Assembly: GCA_003415625.1 (NCBI GenBank)
Contig: PYIU01000002.1
Location: forward strand, 2,790,001-2,854,000
Reading direction: 5' to 3'
DNA: 64,000 bases
Source of the DNA: Aquanectria penicillioides
Taxonomy: Eukaryota > Ascomycota > Sordariomycetes > Hypocreales > Nectriaceae
The first letter of the stretch is position 1, and each line of letters opens with the position of its first letter. The notes beneath the pieces were generated by a model. It saw only the letters and a program-made list of their open reading frames with translations. It did no database searches and had not been told where the DNA came from. Of the stretch, positions 55,839 through 64,000 are shown one piece after another. The position numbers were made by a program, and so were the translations under genes.

Positions 55839-56656
55839 TCCGGGACCGGGGGTACCTAAGGCGAAGAACGAAGCTTGAGATTAGCCTGAGTGCGACTAGC
55901 GATTGGGAGACGACGCATTTCATGCAGGCCGCAAGCTGAGACGAGGTTTGGGGTTGTGCATGGAGGGGTCGGGGGAAGTAACATATCAGTTGGTGACATC
56001 ACTTGAATGCCTGATGGTGGAATGAGACATGCCAATTTTAGACGGAGAGACACCGCCATGACAAAGAGAGGAAGAGACGAGCAGCCACCTGTATCGTGGG
56101 CTGAGAGATACATGAGAGACAGCTGAACTAAAAGCAGAAAGACACAAGACATCCACATCGGGAACCCAGAGAAAAACCACGTACCCAGAACTGGGGAGAG
56201 AGGAGAACTGTGCGATGATCGAGAAGCGTCGATGGTCAATAGACTGCCGGATCGTTGCTCGCCGAGTGTGAGGTTCGCGGAAGAGCGCCGGCGGTGATGC
56301 GATCGGATGGGTCGATCGCTGAAGGAGCTCGAGGAGCCGCCCGGCAACCTTGGGGAAGCCAGCTTGACTGAAGTCGCCCGTTGCGACTAGAGGAAGTAGC
56401 ACTTGGCTCAAGGTGGGACTCGGGACGAGAGTGCCCCGGAAAGCCCCAAGACGGGCGAGGGGTCGAGAGCGGCAAGTCGAAGACTCAAGAAATGTGACCC
56501 AGACCACAGGGGCAGGGCGATATCTCTGAGGACCGATCTAACAGCGTCTGTGTCCAACTGCGACCTTGACAGGAGGCGGAGGTGAAACAGTGATGGGAGA
56601 TGTTATCTGGCTGCAACGCAATGGCGAGAGTGGTGGAAGCGAGGTTTTCAGTTCAA

Positions 56657-56682
56657 GCGCACACGCACACGCACACGCACAC
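56657..56682. repeat. (CACACG)n hexamer repeat
   Basis: Four CACACG units in gene-free DNA upstream of MNN10. Confidence 0.7.
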
Positions 56683-59337
56683 GGCGACTCGAGTCACAAG
56701 GACACAGATGGTCAAGGTAGAACGGCTGGGTGTTGTTGGCGAGGATCGATTTCGGAAGCGAGGTGCGCCTGAATGCGAAAGGTGGTTGGGTGTTCTGTCG
56801 CAAAGACAAGTCGGGGCGAGCGGTGTAGTAAGTAGTACGGACGATTCGGCTTCGATACGAGAGCTGATGGATGTGGAGGGCGCTGTCATGTACCGCACGC
56901 GGGACTGACTCGTATGGTAAAAGGCGTCACTTCGTATCTTGAAAAGGAAGTGTGTGGTGGAGGGGCGGAAGCGTTCGCTCTGACGGTGGCACAGCGATGC
57001 GATGCGAGGTGGCACAAAGGCGCTGCAGTGTAATGCGATGCAGATCGGAGGGATGCGATGCGGATGCGAAGCGATGCAGTTCAAAGGCGACAAGCAATGC
57101 GATGCGATACGAATTCGATACGAGGGAATGGAGCGAGGGCGTCGAGAATTAATTTTCGTTGTCGTGGTCGTTTTCTTCGTCGGTAGAGTTGGCGTTGTCG
57201 TTTGTCGTTTTGGTCGTCGTGGGTGCTGCGATTCGGCGTCTCCGTCCCCTTAGACTGGGCGAGCGAGCGACTGACTGAGGGGATGGAATGGACAGAAAAG
57301 GTGGCTGAAGTTGGGGTGAGACCAGGAGAAAAAACAAAGAGCAAATTGGAAGAAGTGCAACCAGGGGAATTTCCCCAAATGACGGACTGATTAGGGCAAG
57401 GGGAAGGGGAGATGGAAACGGCACAGACAGGCACAGACAGGCGAAGACAGGAGGGAAAAAACGGAGGGGCGCAATATGAGGATTCTATGGCAACAAGAGG
57501 GAGAGAGGTTCCTTAGTTTGGCTGCTAATCAATGAATCCCTCACAGGAGATGCATACATTTGGATTGCAGATGGGCCACCTTCACCGTTCTGCGAGGCGG
57601 CTAAGGCAGGGCCTAGGTGCGAGGACCCTCTTTTTTGTTCTCGCCAATTTAAAATTTCCTGGGTGCACCAGGTAAGCAAGCCCGCCGCTTTGCACGACCC
57701 GAAGCCAATGGCTTGCGCTTCCCGTGCTGTCATCACTGCATATGGGAGGAAGAGCACTGTGTCTCGTGCAAGACAGACGCCGATGACAAAGACGGAGCAT
57801 GACGAGGGGGGCTTCGTAGTGAGCGGGCAAACCTTTTTTTTTTCTCGTTGCGGCATGCATTTAATCTACACTACGTACATGCGATATGCAGTATGAGGAT
57901 AAGGTGGGGGGTATGACAGTCATTTGATGCGTGCTGCACGCTGCGTGTTGCGACGCACAAGCATGGCGACGGGCTCTTGGCAGATTCACTCATCTCCTTC
58001 TTTCTCCTTACGCAGTGAAATTCCCTATCCCACACGGGAATCGAATGGCCTTGGTCCATGGCCTTCCAGATTTTTCTTCTCCTTCCCCTCGGGACAGCGT
58101 GACTAGCACTGGATATCGCTACGTCAGGTCATCCAGGATCGGTCCGTGCCCATGGTTCCGCCACTGTGACAAGGGGCATCTACGCTTCTCAGATCGTGGC
58201 ATCTCGGGGATAAATAGTACAAGGAAGCGTTTTCTCAATTCTTCTTTTTAACGACTGAATGTCATTACCACCTACTGGGTTGCCTGTTTCTCGACTGGCT
58301 GGGAGAGGAGGCTGCTGGTCGTCATGGATTCCATGTGCTGTTTGTTATTTGTGCGCATTTTGGCGAAATGAATAGGAGCTTCTGCACAAGTGGATGCAGA
58401 TCATGATGCAAACTGGCCGGTGATGGTAGGCAGGCACGTTGTTATGACCGTTGCAACGAATCGCCTTGAGAGATAGCCCCCGCAATAGAACTTGCATAGG
58501 TAGTACCTGCTACCTACTCCGTACATAGCAGGTATGTGCATGTCCAGGAAATGGGGTACCTGCAGCTTCGTCGCAAAGGATGACAGAAGAAAAAGAAGAA
58601 AATAATAAAACTACAAGAACGGAAATGAAACCAGCAAAGCACTCTCAGATTCCTTTTTTTTTTTTTCTGTTCTTATTGATGTCCTTCTCTTTTTGCTTGC
58701 GGCGGTGGCTGATTCACTCCTGGTTGCACAGGCTGCCAACGGCCGTTCTCAGGTTGCTCAATTTTGGGGGTTCAGGGGTTCGACCGCTTTGGGGTGGCTT
58801 TTTGGTTCGCAGCCCATGCCAGGGGGGGACTTGGCACCGGGCCATGGTAGTCCACTCTCTCGCTTTCTTCCAATCCACGTCAATAATAACAGTTGTTGCT
58901 TTCGCTCTGAATGGATGGCCTGCGGTTCTATGGGCTCTTCACCAGAGACACGGCCCACCGTCGTCGTGTCACACGGGCCAAGGCTTGTCAGACACCTTGC
59001 TGGATTCTGGTCTTGGATCTGCCGAGTCATCTCATCTTCTTGGTGTGGTGGCTTGGCATCCCAACTACAAAGTCTCCATTGTACCTGCTTGCCGTGGTGC
59101 TGTGTTACATACCTACCTACCTTGGTACCTACCTGTCTAGGACGGTACTCAAGTACTTCCTTCTCCCTACGGCGTACTTGCATCAGATAGTGTGCCAAGG
59201 AGTTGTGGGTTGCAGCGACCCAGACCAAGCCAGGTTTGAGTCCGCTCTCGCAACTGTAGTGACCCTGGGATATTGCTACTGAACGTTTACTAGCCCGCCA
59301 TTATGAATTAGACCTGCCTCTAGTTCTAAAGAGTCAG

Positions 59338-59378
59338 GTAATAATAATAATAATAATAGTAATAATAATACTAATAAC
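59338..59378. repeat. (ATA)n trinucleotide repeat
   Basis: About thirteen AAT/ATA triplets with two single-base interruptions. Confidence 0.8.
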
Positions 59379-59900
59379 GATAATGCAGGGGAGAGCGGAG
59401 GTACTCGGAAGAAGAGGGTTACTGAAAAAAAAAAAAAAAGAAGAAAAGGGAAATGAGGATCCGTTTACCTAGTGGCGAATCTCATTCGGCACTTCATCCC
59501 CCAAGCACCTATCGTATTTTGTCATCGCAGCTGATGGGTTTGATGCCCATCTGCCACTCACTTAGCGAAATGAGACGGACATCAAACCAGAACCTATCCT
59601 GCGTCTCTAAATCTATGCCGGAGACTGACCCCTCAGTGCATGTTCCCAAACAAGGAGCCAACCATAAACCACGCACGCCATGTGACGGATACGCACGATG
59701 GCTGCGTTATCCTGAGTCGAGATATGTATGTCACTTAGTTCTTGGTCGCATGGGATCCTGGCTGTCAGTTGGTTGAGTGACCTGACCACTGGGCCTAGGG
59801 CCAGATACAATACCCTGGGAAGCACGCGCGCAGACGGTCCCGGCAAGAACCCCAGACTCCGGAGATGAAATGTTCCGCGCCAGTCGTTTCAGGAATCTGT

Positions 59901-59930
59901 GTTGGAGGTGTTGGAGGTGTTGGAGGTGTT
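59901..59930. repeat. 9-bp repeat GTTGGAGGT x3
   Basis: Three identical nine-base units plus GTT. No coding frame is supported here. Confidence 0.8.
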
Positions 59931-61184
59931 GTGTATTGATTGCTCGCAGCCTTTTGGTGCCTGGTTTCAGCTTCAGATGCACCTCAGATTTCTGGTCCCC
60001 CCTCTAAGTTTCTGAGTGGTTCCTCGAAAGGATGCCCAGTCATGTGACACCGCGTCCCAAGATCACCATCCCCATGGGACCTGCGGCAACCACTCGTTCA
60101 TCCGCGTCAACTACCATCTCTTGACAGTTCAAGAGAGAATACGTCAGCGGCCTATCAGGCGACACACGTCAGGTCACCTTCGAATACGAACAAACACGTC
60201 TCGACAAGTCGATCCTTGGTGCAGGCGGTCTACAGATGCACCTGCAGCTGTAATGCTGCCAAGTGGCCGTGTTAGAGGCCACCGCCGCGTCAACTTGCGG
60301 CTTGAGATGCAGTTGTCGGCCTGCTACCATCCGATTCCAGCACCCCCGCCAATCGATTCAGCTGCACCTTTCTCGCTTGCTGTCCGTCTCCCCGGTCCTT
60401 GTGTCGCATTGTGCAGACGCGGTCGCCAATCCTATGGCCGCGACAAGCACCCAATCACACCCGTGCCTTAGCTCGGCGCATAGCCCTCACCAATCGTAAC
60501 CCCGCAGCGCCCTCTCTCGGCGGCTATTCCATACTTTTGATGCGCCAACTCATCCATCTCCAGACCAGCGGCCTATGAGCCGTGACCTCTGCCTGCAAAT
60601 CGTAAGGGGGCTTTATTTAGCAATGTCGAGCCCATATTTCGAGCCCAATCATGCTGGCTGTTGCCCTGGGCCATGCCTAATCCCGGCGGGGCCCCCGGTT
60701 TTGGCTTCACTTGTCATTCTATTGACGTGCCATGGACCAGCCATTGTTCCGTGAACAATCAGTCATAGGCCGCTTTCTCCCCGCTGTTCATCTGCTTCTC
60801 TCTTCCTCGGCCGTGAATTTTTTCACTTGATTGTCGATTGTGCTTCATCTTCTCACTGCCTCGTTTTGGGTTCGTTTCCTTTGTCATTCCCGTTTTCCGT
60901 CTCTGCGACCTTCTGCTCCTGTATTCGAGCACTTCGTTCATTCCATCAACGCTCTCCGTTCTCTTCTTTCCAACTAGACTATCTCAGCCTTCTATCCTTC
61001 TATCCAGCACCATTTTTCTCTCTCGATTTTGCCGACTAGAGATTGTACAAACATCTGCTTGACACGAGTCTCCGCACCGCAAAGCCCCGGACCATATATG
61101 ATCGAACACCATTCTGGCCTCCCGTCCATCTGCGGCCCTTCCTCACCTACTACGACTAATCATATCTTAAAAATCGACACAACA

Positions 61185-64000
61185 TGGCTACCGCACCTTC
61201 TCCTAACCCGCCTCCATACACTGCTTCTCGAGAGCCGGATCGCAATGACCGTGATGACCGTGATGACCGTGAGGATTGGGAAGACTGGGAAGATGATGAG
61301 CCCATCACTCCCATCGATGCCGGCGAGCAGGTCTTTATTGGCGCCCCTCCTCCAGTACATACATCTGCGAGACACTCCAAGGTCCCAGGAAACCAGTCTT
61401 CCCGAACCTCTACAGTAAGGGTTAAACGACTCAAGTCGCGACATCGTCAGAAAGCCCAGAATGCCAAGGCTGGCATCAAGCTCATTACCGATATGAGCTC
61501 TTTCCGCCGCCAGACCCAGCAACTACGCACCTCGGATGGCCGACCTGTCAAGTTTGTGGATGCTGCCGCTTTGAGGGCCCTGGAGGGCGAGCCAAACTCT
61601 GCCTCGGTGGGCAACTGGAACTGGCTCAAGAAGAACAAGTCCCAGAGCCCCGCTGTGCCTGTGCCCCAGCAGCAACAGCCAACCCGTTCTCCTGACCATG
61701 AACTGTCTCCCGAGGACCGGCCTATTGTGATCGGCATTGCTCTTCCTTCTGACGAGATGGCTGATCGTCAAATCACGCCTCAGTCAGCAACGCCAATTCA
61801 GCAAACACCGCTTGATCTCAATCAAAGACTCAACATTCCCACAAACCCTCCCCCCAGCCAGAACTCGCAGCCGTCTAGCAACCCGACGCAGAACACATCC
61901 GTGTGGTCACCGGACACACCCGATACGGCTTCGTCGTTTAGAAACTCGCGGTACACGTCGAGTATCTATTCGCATGCCCCATCTCCTATTGTCCCTGGTG
62001 CTGCACGCATGGAAGATGTGCCGCCCGTCCCAGCCGTGCCGGCCACTTTCAAAAAGGCGCCTCATCAACGACTAAAGAGCATTGAGATGGAACACGGTGC
62101 AGATGAAGATGAGTCAGGAACTCCATGCACACTTTTTGAAGAGGATGGCCTCCCCAGCCCTCAAAAGCATGGCAAGGGAAAGGCATCTGCAGTGACTCCT
62201 GATAGCGCGGCTTCCAAGTCTCATGGGTGGTGGGATCATGTGATGACTCCTTTCATGGAGAAGAGACTTTCTTTCACTGCGCGCAAACAACAAAGACTGG
62301 AATCTCCAAAGGATGGCCAGCAAGATGAGTGGTGGACTGCTTCTTCCCCCAAACCGGCCCAAAACAATCAGTATCTTACTCCGACGTTAAAACCCGGCTC
62401 GTTTCAAACACCCATCGTCAAGGCACCCACCCCGCGCCGCACACCATCCCCACGACCGAATACTGCCGTGGAGGATGAATCTGGACCATCCACTGCTCCT
62501 TCTCCTGTCATTATTGAGACGAGATCTGTCACAGAAAAGCCCCGAATCGTGGTCATTGAAGAAGCTCATGTGGATTATCCACCGCCATATTCCCCACCTA
62601 AGAAGCAAGTGAAGCAGGAAGATTCCCTGCCGATCAAGTACATGGCCGTCTTCCCCCCCAGCCCTCCCAGTCATCCCACCACTACTCAGTTCCCTCCGTC
62701 ACCTGGACCGGCTTCTCCTGGGCTTGCGGCGACGATGACCTCGCAAGGAGCTACGCAAATGACCGACATTCCTCTGACTCCGGCACACCACCGAGAAGCA
62801 CCGCTTCCGATTCGCCCCGTTGGAACCTTTGTTCCCCAAGAACACTCGCATGAGGCTTCCGGAGAAATGACCAGTACTGAACGAACACGACGTCGCCATG
62901 AGAAGGAAGAGGTCATGGCCCGAAAAGCTGGTGGCTTTTGGAGAGGTCGAGGATGCATCCCCAAGAAGGGTTGCTTTGGCAGGACTGGGCGAGAAGGTCG
63001 CAAGAGAAGAAGGGTTTGGATGATTATTCTAGGCATCCTCCTCCTCCTTATTATTCTTGCTATCGTACTTGCTGTTTTGTTGACGCGTCCCCACCACAAC
63101 CAAGAAGTCCACTCGATTTGGGTCAACTTGACAGACTTCCCTCCCATGCCGACAGGCGTCATGACGGTCGTTGGACCCGACAACCCCGTTTCCAAGAGCA
63201 GCTGTACCGAACCATCAACTCTCTGGAGCTGCTCACTGCCCAAGGAACTGCAGAGCTCTGTCTCACCGTATAGCTCAAACCAGCCAACGGTGATTATGCA
63301 GATCCAGTGGGACAACAGCACCTCTAACAACTGGAACACTTCAAATGGCGATCCACCAACGCCTGTACCCAAGCGGAGCGTTGGAGGCGCTGCGGCATTC
63401 GCTAACAATGTGATGATGGGGCGCGCAACGCAGGAATTCAACCCTAGTCCAAACGCACCTGATTTTCAAGAGGAGTGGTTTTTAGGCAACACCACGGACG
63501 ATGTCAAGTCGAGCCAGAAGGGCGGCGAGCCGACGCCGTTTTACATCAGTCTTTTGAAATCCCTGGATGGCGTCGACTCAAGCCTGATAGTTAAGAGGGA
63601 CACCACGACGGTCAATGTCAGCCTTCCCGACGTGTTGCCATCTCCGGACTTGAACACAGACGGTACACCAAAGGCCGCGGTAATGCTCCCAACACCTGTC
63701 CAGCAACCGGTTCGACTCTACGATCGTGGCCTTGCCACTGAACACTACGGCTTTTACAGCTACTTCAAGCGGACCATTTTCCTGAAGTCCATAACGGTCC
63801 TCAACAATACCGACAAGGAAGACGTTGCTGCGGATCAGAACGGTGGCTGTCGCGAAACCGAAGCTAACTTTCTGACAACCTGGAGCGAGACACGAGTTCT
63901 CGTTCAGATCTGGACTCGCACGCTCGACGCCAACACGTCGACGCTGCTTTCATCGAACGGCCAGAGCACGATCAACGGGACGGAGATGATTCGCCCCGGA
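61185..64000 (+). CDS. large single-pass membrane protein, partial (runs off window)
   Basis: The frame opens at ATG 61185 (AACATGGCT context) and stays open to the window end, giving at least 938 residues without a stop. The N-terminal ~610 residues are cytosolic in character: Pro/Ser/Gln-rich, with a Asp-Arg repeat (DRDDRDDREDWEDWED region at residues 20-37), a basic helix (RVKRLKSRHRQKAQNAKAGIKL) and PPPYSPP. A single membrane anchor lies at about residues 611-635 (WMIILGILLLLIILAIVLAVLL), preceded by a strongly basic stretch (GREGRKRRRV), so the C-terminal part is predicted to be outside the cell or in the lumen. That part holds Cys residues and many Asn-X-Ser/Thr sites (WVNLT, DNSTS, LGNTT, VNVSL, LNNT, ANTST, INGT). 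No intron is seen. I do not recognise a catalytic domain. A wall-sensor or receptor-like role is only a guess. Confidence 0.75.

Larger units (their letters stand above)
55839..61184. other. 5.3 kb gene-free stretch
   Basis: The MNN10 promoter and possible 5' exon lie at 55839-56600. I see no other supported gene. Simple repeats are (CACACG)n at 56657-56682, (ATA)n at 59338-59378 and a 9-bp GTTGGAGGT repeat at 59901-59930. TACCTACC motifs occur at 59109-59134 and TACTCCGTA at 58515-58523. The pyrimidine-rich bases from about 60,790 to 61,180 look like the leader of the gene at 61,185. Confidence 0.5.

Noticed and set aside
58030..58065. TCGAATGG-type sequence resembling a T loop on the minus strand
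   Set aside because: The flanking bases do not pair into a T stem and no acceptor stem is found.
1..64000. CRISPR arrays, prophage, insertion sequences, integrated viruses
   Set aside because: No spaced direct repeats, no integrase, transposase, polymerase or capsid-like protein was seen; the organism is a eukaryote.

Overview
This 64 kb window is nuclear DNA of a filamentous ascomycete. The genes have short introns (about 50-160 nt) with GTRNGT donors and CTRAC-like branch sites. Typical Pezizomycotina products are present: a MoaA-MoaC fusion locus, a GH16 glucanase with a signal peptide, a Mnn10-type GT34 mannosyltransferase, a carboxypeptidase Y and an MFS alpha-glucoside permease. The protein sequences look like Sordariomycetes, most likely Hypocreales; that placement is inference from sequence feel, not from a search. 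I see no transposase, reverse transcriptase, CRISPR array, rRNA or biosynthetic gene cluster.

Layout. 1-7 kb: a minus-strand RRM RNA-binding protein and a minus-strand WRAP73/Wdr8 WD40 protein. 7.4-9.6 kb: plus-strand cnxABC (molybdenum cofactor step 1), whose intron arrangement looks like a built-in isoform switch. 9.6-18.4 kb: a long gene-free, low-complexity stretch with telomere-like hexamer arrays. 18.4-22.5 kb: a small FYVE protein (+) and an ELO-family elongase (-). 22.5-28.1 kb: a gene-poor stretch with twin palindromes, then vacuolar carboxypeptidase Y (-). 30.7-32.6 kb: SDO1/SBDS (+) and ribosomal protein uS13/RPS18 (-), tail to tail. 33.7-40.9 kb: three genes of unknown function on the minus strand (F-box-like, small basic, multi-pass membrane). 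42.5-48.8 kb: an alpha-glucoside/sucrose permease (+), a small secreted protein (-), a MAPEG membrane protein (-), tRNA-Gln(CTG) (-) and a GH16 glucanase (-). 48.8-54.3 kb: gene-free. 54.3-55.8 kb: MNN10 (-). 55.8-61.2 kb: gene-free. From 61.2 kb to the window end: a large single-pass membrane protein (+), cut by the edge.

The genes are mostly housekeeping functions: ribosome assembly and translation (SDO1, RPS18, tRNA), secretory and endosomal work (CPY, FYVE, MNN10, ELO), cell wall (GH16, MNN10), cofactor synthesis and sugar uptake. Apart from the tail-to-tail SDO1/RPS18 pair there is no sign of co-regulated clusters. Gene density is low for a fungus: 16 protein genes and one tRNA, with three intergenic gaps over 5 kb.

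Exon boundaries were worked out by hand from splice consensus and reading-frame continuity. They are internally consistent in phase but have not been checked against RNA or homologues.
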